This document shows, piece by piece, positions 15,900 through 23,255 of a DNA stretch of 64,000 nucleotides. The notes below the pieces were generated by a model. That model saw only the letters and a program-made list of their open reading frames with translations. It searched no databases and was not told where the DNA came from. The stretch spans positions 372,001 to 436,000 of the forward strand of contig NZ_CP040518.1 of assembly GCF_005848555.1 (NCBI RefSeq), written 5' to 3'. A program made the translations under genes and the position numbers. Each line of letters opens with the position of its first letter. Position 1 is the first letter of the stretch. Source of the DNA: Blautia sp. SC05B48 (GTDB lineage: Bacteria; Bacillota; Clostridia; Lachnospirales; Lachnospiraceae).

Positions 15900-16320
15900 T
15901 TGTTTTCTTCTCCTTTAACTGCTTTCTGATTTCTTCAAGTGAATTTCTTCTGTGCCTATATGATGTGCTTCGGTTGATATTCAGCTTTTCGCCTATCTCC
16001 GAATCGCTCATATCCAAGAAGAAAAACATCAATACAATGTTCCGGCTTTGCTCCGGCAACTGTTTCAGTGCTTCTGCAAGTTCTTCATCAAGTACACGGA
16101 TTTCTGTACCGCACACATCGAATGTTGTATATTCACTTTCGTAATCGTCCCATACAATCAATTTCTCAACAACAATCTCTGGAAGCTCACAAAAGGATAC
16201 TTCTTTTGCCTGTCGTCTGGCTAATTCCTTGCGGTAATTACGGACAATGCCTTTCACAACCTTTTTGAGCTTACAGTCAAATTGACACTGTATTGTCTTT
16301 TGGAAGTCTGATGGTTTCAA
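15889..16320 (-). CDS. Sigma-70-like factor, Tn916 Orf7-like
   Basis: A 143-residue protein with a C-terminal sigma region 4 helix-turn-helix (LPEQSRNIVLMFFFLDMSDS, then EIGEKLNINRSTSYRHRRNS). Orf7 of Tn916 activates excision and transfer genes with Orf8. The start is taken as TTG at 16320 (MKPSDFQKTIQ...), because AAAGGGGG lies 8 bases upstream and Orf7 relatives begin in the same way. An upstream GTG at 16326 touches that site, and the frame stays open to 16389. The gene overlaps orf8 downstream. Confidence 0.85.
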   Translation of the reverse strand: MKPSDFQKTIQCQFDCKLKKVVKGIVRNYRKELARRQAKEVSFCELPEIVVEKLIVWDDYESEYTTFDVCGTEIRVLDEELAEALKQLPEQSRNIVLMFFFLDMSDSEIGEKLNINRSTSYRHRRNSLEEIRKQLKEKKTNEE

Positions 16321-16818
16321 AATCACACCCCCTTTCGCTATGAAGTAAAAAGTATGTATCCCTCTTTCCGCACCATATCTGTACGGCAAGGTGTGATTTG
16401 TTGCAGGATTGAAAAAAATTTTTGTAAATATGAAAACAGCCTATTTGCACCAATAACAAATAGACTGTTTTTAAAACATCTGATATATGAGTTTTTAATT
16501 CATGTTCAAGGACTGATGATGTACTAAGAAAAAGACGGAATAAATTCGGTTGTCGGTATAGATTGCCTGTTTTACTTAGAATCACAAATTGCTCCTTGAC
16601 CCGAGCAAGCCTGTGAAAATAGAAAAAGGACAGCTCTGGTTATACCAAAACCGTCCTAATATTTTTGGACATTATAAAACAGATTACCCACAGAACGGTT
16701 TTTTTTATTTACCGAACGAGGTAATATTTTTGTTTGAATTTACAGTGCATATAATATGAGTTTTTAACACATTCTAATCACATGACATGAAGTATAAACT
16801 CATGCTAGGTGATTAAAA
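16321..16818. other. Regulatory region between divergent orf7 and orf9
   Basis: About 500 bases with no gene. It contains the hairpin at 16433-16470 and a further small hairpin near 16628-16660. TATAAT at 16753-16758, about 60 bases before orf9, probably belongs to its promoter. In Tn916 this interval is where Orf9 represses the orf7/orf8 promoter. Confidence 0.5.
16433..16470. terminator. Hairpin with U tract upstream of orf7
   Basis: AAACAG, CTATTTG pair with CAAATAG, CTGTTT (one mismatch pair), followed by TTTT on the plus strand and by TTTTCATATTT on the minus strand. It could act as an attenuator in the orf7/orf8 leader or insulate the divergent transcripts. Confidence 0.5.
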
Positions 16819-17178
16819 ATGAGAAAAAAGAAAGATACACACAGCTTTGATTTTCGTCCTTTAGGACTGGCAATCAGAGAAGCCAGAGAGAAAGCAGGGC
16901 TTTCCAGAAATGATTTAGGCGATAAAGTCTTTTACGGAGAACGTCATATCGCAGATATTGAAAATATCGGGAAACACCCTAGCTTTCAGTTGTTCCATGA
17001 TTTAGTTACCATGTTCAATATATCTGTTGACGAGTATTTCTATCCAGCAAAAAATATTGAAAAAAGCACAACCCGCCGTCAGATAGATTCGTCACTTGAT
17101 TTATTGAGTGATAACGAATTAAAAATTATTCAAGGTACGATTGACGGTATCTTGAACAGCAGAGAGAATAAGAAGTAA
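16819..17178 (+). CDS. XRE-family repressor, Tn916 Orf9-like
   Basis: A 119-residue protein with an N-terminal helix-turn-helix: LGLAIREAREKAGLSRNDLG, then GERHIADIENIGKHPSFQLF. The C-terminal tail is short and helical. It matches the size and position of Tn916 Orf9, which represses the orf7/orf8 promoter and keeps the element silent. It is transcribed divergently from the sigma-like gene across a 500-base regulatory gap, and is followed directly by a terminator hairpin. Confidence 0.88.
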   Translation: MRKKKDTHSFDFRPLGLAIREAREKAGLSRNDLGDKVFYGERHIADIENIGKHPSFQLFHDLVTMFNISVDEYFYPAKNIEKSTTRRQIDSSLDLLSDNELKIIQGTIDGILNSRENKK

Positions 17179-17198
17179 TTTGCTTCTTATTTTCTCTG
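17161..17198 (+). terminator. Terminator of the orf9-like gene
   Basis: AGAGAA-TAAGAAG pairs with CTTCTTA-TTTTCTCT around TAATTTG; U-rich sequence follows. The stop codon lies in the loop. Confidence 0.75.
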
Positions 17199-17249
17199 TT
17201 TTTCTATACAGGTACTTTAACACCTATGAACATGAAAGGAAAAACTTAC

Positions 17250-17729
17250 CTATTTCAAATCAAAGAGAAAAGTTTCATAGTCCTTTACATAGTACCGTAT
17301 ATTTTTTCGCCCTTTTTGAATAATAGTGTGTCCCTCTGATTCTAATTTTTCTTTTTGTGCCTCAATGCCATTTGGATATTTAGCATTCAGTTCTCCGTTC
17401 GCTTTTAATGTTCTCCAATAAGGCGTTTCATCTTCGGAACGCTGATAACTAGCCCATGCCACAATAGAAACAAAAATTCCTGCTGTAATCGGTTCTGTAA
17501 AATCTGCACCACTCAACTCCGCAAAGTATTCTCGTATTGTCCCAACAGTAATCACTTTACCATAAGGGACTTTTTTCATTACTCTGTCATAGTCAATTGG
17601 CGGAGCAAAATACATTTTACTTCCACCATATTTTTCAATGCTTTTCTGGTCTGTAATGATTTGAAATTTTGGCATATCCTTGTTATCGTGCAACATAGCA
17701 TTAAAATCTTTTTTATCTTCGTTTGCCAT
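17250..17729 (-). CDS. Alkyltransferase-like protein (MGMT fold without the active Cys)
   Basis: A 159-residue protein with the MGMT/Ada DNA-binding motif VPYGKVITVGTIREYFA. Where true O6-methylguanine methyltransferases have PCHR, this protein has PYWR (TPYWRTLKANG), so the acceptor Cys is missing. Such alkyltransferase-like proteins bind alkylated DNA and hand it to other repair pathways. The MGMT-like part starts near residue 50; the N-terminal 50 residues are an extra charged segment. Start 17729 is supported by AGGAGGTGG 6 bases upstream. It is cargo at the site occupied by tet(M) in Tn916. Confidence 0.75.
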   Translation of the reverse strand: MANEDKKDFNAMLHDNKDMPKFQIITDQKSIEKYGGSKMYFAPPIDYDRVMKKVPYGKVITVGTIREYFAELSGADFTEPITAGIFVSIVAWASYQRSEDETPYWRTLKANGELNAKYPNGIEAQKEKLESEGHTIIQKGRKNIRYYVKDYETFLFDLK

Positions 17730-17872
17730 TTCTGCCACCTCCTGCTTTAAGAATAATCTGTTTGTCATTCCTATGCAATGAGACTGTTTGAAAAATTTGT
17801 TGATTTTCGATTTGTATATTTCTTAATTCATGCTATATCATAACTAAACACAGAATCATGGAATTAAAAAAT

Positions 17873-17917
17873 GAGCCGACAATCTATAAGTTACAATAAC
17901 TTACAAATTATCGGCTC
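17873..17917 (-). terminator. Terminator of the KTR gene
   Basis: On the minus strand GAGCCGATAAT...GTAAGTTA pairs with TAACTTA...ATTGTCGGCTC, followed by ATTTTTT. It is a long two-part stem that includes the stop codon in its 5' arm. Confidence 0.75.
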
Positions 17918-18093
17918 TGCGTCTTAGCGTCTGGCTCTCTGATAATTATATTTCCACGTTTCATATTGATTATAGTTTCTTGTTTGCACTTCGGACAGAA
18001 TAACGGAAAATTTATCAATTCTGTATCGTTCCGTATTTTGGTTCGTGTCTTATTGTTACAAATAGGGCAAAACACCCATGATTGATTACTCAT
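17908..18093 (-). CDS. Cysteine-rich KTR-domain protein (small zinc ribbon)
   Basis: A 61-residue protein with CPIC at the start and CPKC in the middle (two CxxC pairs, probable zinc ribbon), the NKTRTKIR motif that names the family, and a DAKTQSR end. These small proteins are frequent passengers of Clostridia conjugative elements; their function is unknown. The start at 18093 follows GAGAGGAG. A broken homologue lies in element A (6303-6503). The stop codon is inside the stem of the terminator, as in the broken copy. Confidence 0.8.
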   Translation of the reverse strand: MSNQSWVFCPICNNKTRTKIRNDTELINFPLFCPKCKQETIINMKRGNIIIREPDAKTQSR

Positions 18094-18208
18094 AAAAGCT
18101 CCTCTCATATTCGCTTAATCTTACAAATTTATTCTACAAATTTTATTTTTTCATAAAAAATAACTAGTCAATACCATTACTAAAGTTATCTCCAAGACAT
18201 CAGCAATT

Positions 18209-18820
18209 TTAATATATATACGGAAAAAGTTTATATGTTTTTTCTTTATATAAGTTATATTCTTTGAAATATTTTTGTAAAACTGCTTCTTCAACATTTA
18301 TTCTTATTTGATAGCAAACAAAGCTACAAATAGCAACTATCAATATAGCAGGGATATTCTTTAACGCAATACTCACGCCCAATAATGACAGAATACTTCC
18401 AGTGTAGGCAGGGTGGCGTACAAATTTATACATACCATTTGTTATTAGCTGTTGTTCTTTACTAATCTGAACATTTAATGTAAATGCCTTTTTTAAAGTT
18501 AAAACAGCTTTTATACGAATACAAATCCCGACTGCTATAATTAACATACCAATTTTTGCAAAGTAAGCAGGCAACGTCAATTCTCTTATGCAAAATGGAG
18601 CTTTTTGACTGATACATAGAAAACTAATTATCAAACAAAATACAAAATTTAAATATAACAACCATTTCGTTCCTAAATCTCTAGTGTCAATTTTTTCAGT
18701 TCTATTTTGCTTTGAACGTGTATAAAAGAAAATAAATATTTCGGAAATAAGTAAACACATTAGCAACACATTAAATATATAATATTCAATAGCACTATTA
18801 AATTTTGTCATATCGCCCAT
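18209..18820 (-). CDS. Isoprenylcysteine methyltransferase-family membrane protein
   Basis: A 203-residue integral membrane protein with about five hydrophobic segments and the ICMT/PEMT-type motif FVRHPAYTGSILSLLGVSI near residue 135, followed by NVEEAVLQKYFKEYNLYKEKTYKLFPYIY. That part of the family binds S-adenosylmethionine. Bacterial members act on unknown lipids or small molecules. It is the third gene of a probable operon with a LytTR regulator and a DUF3021 protein. SD AGAGGTAA precedes the ATG. Substrate unknown. Confidence 0.75.
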   Translation of the reverse strand: MGDMTKFNSAIEYYIFNVLLMCLLISEIFIFFYTRSKQNRTEKIDTRDLGTKWLLYLNFVFCLIISFLCISQKAPFCIRELTLPAYFAKIGMLIIAVGICIRIKAVLTLKKAFTLNVQISKEQQLITNGMYKFVRHPAYTGSILSLLGVSIALKNIPAILIVAICSFVCYQIRINVEEAVLQKYFKEYNLYKEKTYKLFPYIY

Positions 18821-18825
18821 TACTA

Positions 18826-19239
18826 TTACCTCTTATTCCTTAATTTTAAAAATTTGTTTATTTCATCAGCTTGTCTTTTGGAAATATGATAAAAATAGCA
18901 ATGAATAGCTATCATAATTAAAATATAGACACATGAATACCATGTAATGTTAATTGCACTAAACGCAAACCATTTACCTATAAATGCCACACCAATGGTT
19001 ATTGGATATAATATAATCATTTCAGCAATAAAGTGATATATATATTTGCTAAAATCTATAAATGATAGAAGCCAATCGACAATCACTGACACCATAAGAT
19101 AAACAAACACCTGCAAAATAAAGAAACAAAATCTGTCTTTAGAATATCCTGCTATAATATTGCTTATCGTTGCATACAAAATAATAAATGTAAATGCCAT
19201 AGAAAATGCAGGAAGATATGTCCTTAAAAATTTATTCAT
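18826..19239 (-). CDS. DUF3021 membrane protein
   Basis: A 137-residue protein with four predicted membrane helices and a basic tail, the pattern of DUF3021 proteins, which are nearly always encoded next to a LytTR DNA-binding regulator and may act as its membrane inhibitor or sensor. Start 19239 follows AAGGAGTGG; the ATG overlaps the end of the LytTR gene by 8 bases, which supports coupled translation. The exact signal is unknown. Confidence 0.8.
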   Translation of the reverse strand: MNKFLRTYLPAFSMAFTFIILYATISNIIAGYSKDRFCFFILQVFVYLMVSVIVDWLLSFIDFSKYIYHFIAEMIILYPITIGVAFIGKWFAFSAINITWYSCVYILIMIAIHCYFYHISKRQADEINKFLKLRNKR

Positions 19240-19696
19240 AATAGCCACTCCTTATCTTATCTCTTAGAATAGGAATATATTTTCTTGAAACAATTAGATT
19301 TTCTTCATTGTTAAGTTCTGCCAATAATCTGTGGTTAGGGTAAGGTTTAACACAGACCAGACAAGAAATATTCAATAAGGCTGTTTTGCTTATCCTTACA
19401 ACATTTGACCTTATTAAATCTTGTTCAATAGCAGAAAGTGTCTTTTTACATTCAAATATTTTTTGTTGAGTGTACATAAATGTTTTTTTATCAACAGTTT
19501 CAAAATACAAGACTTCATTTAATGGTATCTGATACAGCTTTTTTTCAAAAATTCCTTGTATAAGATATTCTTGTTGACGGATATATTGAACAATCCGATT
19601 TAAAGGTTGGGTCATACTTGAATATCGTATATCTATTTCCGGTTCAGCCAAATCTTTTTTTTCCAATAGTTGCAGTTTCAATATGCTTTCCTCCAT
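19232..19696 (-). CDS. LytTR-type DNA-binding regulator
   Basis: A 154-residue protein ending in a LytTR domain: IPLNEVLYFETVDKKTFMYT, then LIRSNVVRISKTALLNISCL, then LIVSRKYIPILRDKI. No receiver domain precedes it, so it belongs to the small LytTR proteins that pair with DUF3021 membrane partners and usually control their own operon. The start is uncertain: ATG 19696 (MEESILKLQLL) has only a weak ribosome binding site, but the residues upstream of it look non-homologous. Confidence 0.8.
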   Translation of the reverse strand: MEESILKLQLLEKKDLAEPEIDIRYSSMTQPLNRIVQYIRQQEYLIQGIFEKKLYQIPLNEVLYFETVDKKTFMYTQQKIFECKKTLSAIEQDLIRSNVVRISKTALLNISCLVCVKPYPNHRLLAELNNEENLIVSRKYIPILRDKIRSGYYE

Positions 19697-19798
19697 GTAC
19701 TTTAATAGAAGTTTAATATTTCTCCAAAACAGTCGCAAGCACTTTAAGTTCAAATACCCTTAACAGTATGTAAAATACCCACATTCCACTTTATTCAA

Positions 19799-20023
19799 TT
19801 AAAGTTTTATTTCCTTTGTAATTTTATAGATATATTCCTCTGGCGTGGGACGCTTATTTCCAAACAGCTTTTTGAAATTCGCCTGTACCTCTGGGTCTGT
19901 ACTGTTCATGGCTTCATCAATAGTAACCTGTATATTTTCCCTTAATTCCGATACAGAGACACCGCTTGCCTTTGCACCAGCCTTTAAGATTTTTTTCATA
20001 TCTCCTTTTTTTAGTCCTATCAT
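19799..20023 (-). CDS. Small Spo0A-C-terminal-like protein
   Basis: A 74-residue protein: [22 protein letters not shown], then [32 protein letters not shown]. The last part resembles the short Spo0A C-terminal-like proteins common in Clostridia, which carry only the helical DNA-binding end. SD GGGGGT lies 6 bases before the ATG. It probably stands alone as a single-gene unit. The family match is from memory of the PTPEE-YI-KEI pattern and is moderate; function unknown. Confidence 0.5.
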   Translation of the reverse strand: MIGLKKGDMKKILKAGAKASGVSVSELRENIQVTIDEAMNSTDPEVQANFKKLFGNKRPTPEEYIYKITKEIKL

Positions 20024-20128
20024 GTAATACCCCCATGTAATCTTATTTTCTAGCCATCACTAAATAACTGGATTTATTTTTCGATACTGTATAACTTTTA
20101 TAATCTGTCATAAGTAAATCCCTTCCCG

Positions 20129-20596
20129 CTAATATCGTTCAATATTTCCATTATAGTTATGAGCTTTTTCAAGAAGTGGACCTTTCGCCCCCATTGTAAA
20201 TGCAATATCGCTACTTCTAATACACAACAATTCATTTCCTATATCAAGATTTAACTGTTTTAATAGCTGTGATGTAAACTGAATACTACCATTTTCCTTT
20301 AGAGGAAGCCACGCATATTTCCGTCCTTTATATGTAACCAATGTTCCTCGTGGAATAGACTGTTTTTCTAACTGTGGACACTCATGTAAAATATGACTTA
20401 ATTTTGACTTAGATAATAGAGGATATGTCGTTACGCAAAACCCACCCGTAACCTTACTTCCTGTAAAGATAATGATTTTATCATCATTTAGCACTTGATA
20501 TTCTTCAAGTGCTTGCGTTGGAAATTGAACGGTTAAATCATCATGTATCAAAGATAGTCCAAATACGAATTTTCCGCCTTTATTTAATTGTGGCAT
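20129..20596 (-). CDS. Conserved hypothetical protein (AbrB-like sheet protein)
   Basis: A 155-residue protein beginning MPQLNKGGKFVFGLSLI and ending with the highly regular LLCIRSSDIAFTMGAKGPLLEKA. Two beta-rich halves (TVQFPTQALEEYQVLNDDKIIIFTG and SIQFTSQLLKQLNLDIGNELLCI) look like two AbrB/SpoVT-type swapped-hairpin units, suggesting a duplicated DNA- or RNA-binding fold. It is divergent from the PadR regulator and shares its promoter region. SD AAAGGAGATG supports the start. Relatives exist in Clostridia but their function is not known to me. Confidence 0.6.
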   Translation of the reverse strand: MPQLNKGGKFVFGLSLIHDDLTVQFPTQALEEYQVLNDDKIIIFTGSKVTGGFCVTTYPLLSKSKLSHILHECPQLEKQSIPRGTLVTYKGRKYAWLPLKENGSIQFTSQLLKQLNLDIGNELLCIRSSDIAFTMGAKGPLLEKAHNYNGNIERY

Positions 20597-20668
20597 AAGC
20601 ACATCTCCTTTCTCTTTCATTTTCCAGATATTCGTGTTATAATCAAGCTAGAGTAATATAATATAATA

Positions 20669-20688
20669 CTACTCTATATATAGAGTAG
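20669..20688. promoter_or_regulatory. Perfect 20-base palindrome, probable PadR operator
   Basis: CTACTCTATATATAGAGTAG lies between the divergent genes at 20129-20596 and 20725-21255 and next to AT-rich promoter elements (TATAAT at 20662-20667 overlaps it). PadR repressors usually bind such palindromes in their own promoters. A half-related ATACTATATAGAGTAT occurs inside the terminator of the padR gene. Confidence 0.65.
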
Positions 20689-20724
20689 CTTAAATCATTG
20701 TATTTGTCAAGGAGTGTGAAATAT

Positions 20725-21255
20725 ATGTTATCAAAATCAGCTACTATGCTTTTAGGGCTTATTACTCATCAACCACTTAATGCCTATGAAATTGTTAAAA
20801 CTTTAGACTACATGAATATCAAGTATTGGTTCAATATTGGAACGTCTACTGTATATGCCACAATTAAAACTCTAGAGAAAAAGCAATATCTCGTTGGTGA
20901 AATACAGAAGGACGGTAATATGCCCGATAAAACTGTTTATTCAATCACGGAACAAGGAAAAGCAGTATTTTTGGAAACTTTGCGAACTTCTTTTTTGAAG
21001 TTCGATTATGATACGAATATTTTTTCTATCACAGCATTTTTCCTTGATTGTTTACCAGAAAAAGAACAAAAGACGCTATTAGAACAGCGTATGACCGTTT
21101 TACAAGAATATCTTGCTGGTATTCAAAAACAACATACAGAAGAATGGGAAAAACAAGTTAATCCATATCATGTTGCCAATCTACAACGTATGACGGATAT
21201 TGTCTTAGCTGAAATTAGCGGTACAGAACGACTTTTTAAAGCTACAACAAAATAG
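20725..21255 (+). CDS. PadR-family transcriptional regulator
   Basis: A 176-residue regulator: winged helix in the first ~80 residues (MLLGLITHQPLNAYEIVKTL, then GTSTVYATIKTLEKKQYL, then PDKTVYSITEQGKAVF) and a C-terminal helical dimerisation domain (about 100-170). Start 20725 is chosen because AAGGAG lies about 9 bases upstream. PadR proteins respond to phenolic acids, antibiotics or other small molecules and often repress efflux genes. The divergent hypothetical gene is the likely target. A palindromic operator and a terminator flank it. Confidence 0.85.
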   Translation: MLSKSATMLLGLITHQPLNAYEIVKTLDYMNIKYWFNIGTSTVYATIKTLEKKQYLVGEIQKDGNMPDKTVYSITEQGKAVFLETLRTSFLKFDYDTNIFSITAFFLDCLPEKEQKTLLEQRMTVLQEYLAGIQKQHTEEWEKQVNPYHVANLQRMTDIVLAEISGTERLFKATTK

Positions 21256-21268
21256 AATATATGGAAAT

Positions 21269-21314
21269 AAGGCTTGCGGAGCATACTATATAGAGTATGA
21301 CGCAAGCCTTTTTT
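21269..21314 (+). terminator. Terminator of padR with operator-like loop
   Basis: AAGGCTTGCG (21269-21278) pairs with CGCAAGCCTT (21301-21310), followed by TTTT. The loop itself holds an inner palindrome, ATACTATATAGAGTAT, close to the operator at 20669-20688. Confidence 0.85.
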
Positions 21315-21330
21315 AGCATTTTTTACAAAC

Positions 21331-22233
21331 TTATTCTACAATCTTCCAGTTATCGTCCTTATGAAGCACCAGCTCATACTGTGAGATTTGTGTCATTTTC
21401 GACTTGTTATCCAGATACTTCACAGACACACTGACCTTGAGGTTATCGCCGTCTTTGGTAAAGACAGGGTTTACCAGTTCCGAAAATACATAGTCGCCGG
21501 AAACAGGAGCAAGCACACCGTCTTTGACGTAATAGGCAAGTTCTTTTTCCGTAGCTGTCGGATAAAGCTTAAAGAATGTTTCCAAGAAAGCGGTAGCGTC
21601 CTTGACTGTGTTGGAACTGACACTGACATCTGCTTCCTGTACTTTCGGTTCATACTTTGATTTCTGTACCGCCGGAGCAAGGGTTGGATTCTGGGTAATG
21701 ACCATTGCACCGTCCTTATCCACATAAACGGTCACGGTGTAGTTTTCTGTGACTGCCTGTGTCTGTTCTCCCTCTTTTACCTGCTGATCTACTTCGTAGG
21801 CAACGGTAAAATCGTTCGTTCCAGACTGCTCTACATTCCAGACCAGCACATTTGTAACGGTCGCACTGGTTGGTATGTCCGTTCTGATGGTATCAGCGTT
21901 CAAGTCCTGTAATTCTTTGGTAAGGTATTTACTGATTTCTGTTGTCCTTGCTTCAATGGCTTCCTTGCTGGTATCCCATGAGTAGTAGGCTTTCGCAAAG
22001 TTCTTGACGAAATTCTCAATACCGTTGGTATCGTTCAATCTTAACTGAATGATTTCTTTTTCATGTACCGTGTGGGTGTCAATGGCGGTAAAGTTCTTAT
22101 ACACACCAAAGCTGGTGCTTGCCAGAAGCACCGCCCACAAAAGCAGAACAGATTTCTTATGTGTCCCGACTTTCATGGTACGCACTTTCTTATTCTTAGG
22201 TGCTTTCTCTGTTTTTTCTTTTTTCTTAAACAT
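21331..22233 (-). CDS. Conjugal transfer protein TcpC (Tn916 Orf13-like)
   Basis: A 300-residue protein with a basic cytoplasmic N-terminus, one membrane helix (SVLLLWAVLLASTSFGVY, about residues 28-46) and an extracellular part made of two NTF2/TcpC-like domains. TcpC is the VirB8-like bitopic scaffold of the Gram-positive conjugation channel. It is the last gene of the transfer operon (orf23 to orf13). The spacing to the NlpC/P60 gene upstream is short. Length and domain order match Tn916 Orf13. Confidence 0.88.
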   Translation of the reverse strand: MFKKKEKTEKAPKNKKVRTMKVGTHKKSVLLLWAVLLASTSFGVYKNFTAIDTHTVHEKEIIQLRLNDTNGIENFVKNFAKAYYSWDTSKEAIEARTTEISKYLTKELQDLNADTIRTDIPTSATVTNVLVWNVEQSGTNDFTVAYEVDQQVKEGEQTQAVTENYTVTVYVDKDGAMVITQNPTLAPAVQKSKYEPKVQEADVSVSSNTVKDATAFLETFFKLYPTATEKELAYYVKDGVLAPVSGDYVFSELVNPVFTKDGDNLKVSVSVKYLDNKSKMTQISQYELVLHKDDNWKIVE

Positions 22234-22247
22234 ATTTCAAGTCCTTT

Positions 22248-23255
22248 CTATTGTTTGATTCTTCCGGCACAAATGATGTGCTGTTGCCAGTAGGCAGAGG
22301 TCAAATCGGTATAGCCGATTGGATTTCCGGCATGATACATCTGATTGTTCCCTACATAGATTCCTACATGGGTAACATAGTCACTGGTATTGTAGGTGGA
22401 ATGGAAAAAGACCAAATCGCCAGCCTGTGCCTGTGACAATGGGATATGCTGGGTTGCGTCATACTGTGCCTGTGCGGTTCGTGGCAGACTGATTCCGGCT
22501 TTTCCGTAGCACCACTGGGTAAGACCAGAACAGTCAAAAGAGGTGTTCGGGTTACTGCCACCGTAGACATACTTCCATCCTTGATATTTCAACGCTTCAT
22601 TCATAACCGCCTGTATCGTTTCATTACTGAACTGTTTTATGTTCAGATATTGGTTGACCAGCTCCACATAAAACATATTTCCGTAGTTATAACGCCAGCC
22701 ACCATTTTTACTGACCGCTATCGGGTTCGTATAGGTCACTTTTGTACCGCCGGATTTATTCTTTGCGAAATTCTCTGCAAGATTGAAGCTGTGCTTTTTC
22801 CCGTTCTTCGCCACATAGTCTGCATAGCCACCACCATAGTTATAAGACTGTATGACCACGTTAATGTCATTCATGCCTTTGGCTTTACAGGAAGAAAGCA
22901 GGGACGCAAAATATTTACACCCCTGCTTAATGGATTCTTCTGTACTTAATGAGTTTGGCGGTAGTCCAAGACTTTCGCTGGACTGCATGACATCGGTAGC
23001 CGTACCGCCACTTTCCACCTGTATGATGGCAAGCAGGACGTTCACATACTCCGTGATACCGTTTTCTCTGGCGTATTTTTCTACCATCGGCTGATGTTTG
23101 AGGACATCGGCTGACAGGTTCATGCCAGAGTAGACAGTTGAATAACTGTTGGAACTGTCGTCATCTTCGCCGGAAATCAGTATCCCGAAAAAGAGGACGA
23201 TGGAGAAAAGGACAGGAAATATCGTACCTATGATAAGGATACGCTTTAATCTCAT
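22248..23255 (-). CDS. Bifunctional lysozyme/NlpC-P60 peptidase (Tn916 Orf14-like)
   Basis: A 335-residue cell-wall hydrolase that opens peptidoglycan for the transfer channel. It has an N-terminal membrane anchor (residues 5-28), a lysozyme-like domain (YVNVLLAIIQVESGGTATDV... with the catalytic Glu, about residues 60-195) and a C-terminal NlpC/P60 domain with catalytic Cys in NTSFDCSGLTQWCYG and His in YVTHVGIYVG. It overlaps the next gene upstream (orf15) by 4 bases. VirB1-like in role. Confidence 0.92.
   Translation of the reverse strand: MRLKRILIIGTIFPVLFSIVLFFGILISGEDDDSSNSYSTVYSGMNLSADVLKHQPMVEKYARENGITEYVNVLLAIIQVESGGTATDVMQSSESLGLPPNSLSTEESIKQGCKYFASLLSSCKAKGMNDINVVIQSYNYGGGYADYVAKNGKKHSFNLAENFAKNKSGGTKVTYTNPIAVSKNGGWRYNYGNMFYVELVNQYLNIKQFSNETIQAVMNEALKYQGWKYVYGGSNPNTSFDCSGLTQWCYGKAGISLPRTAQAQYDATQHIPLSQAQAGDLVFFHSTYNTSDYVTHVGIYVGNNQMYHAGNPIGYTDLTSAYWQQHIICAGRIKQ

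Noticed and set aside
16277-16585. 102-codon minus-strand frame overlapping the start of the sigma-like gene
   Set aside because: Shadow frame over the orf7 start and a hairpin; no protein-like features.
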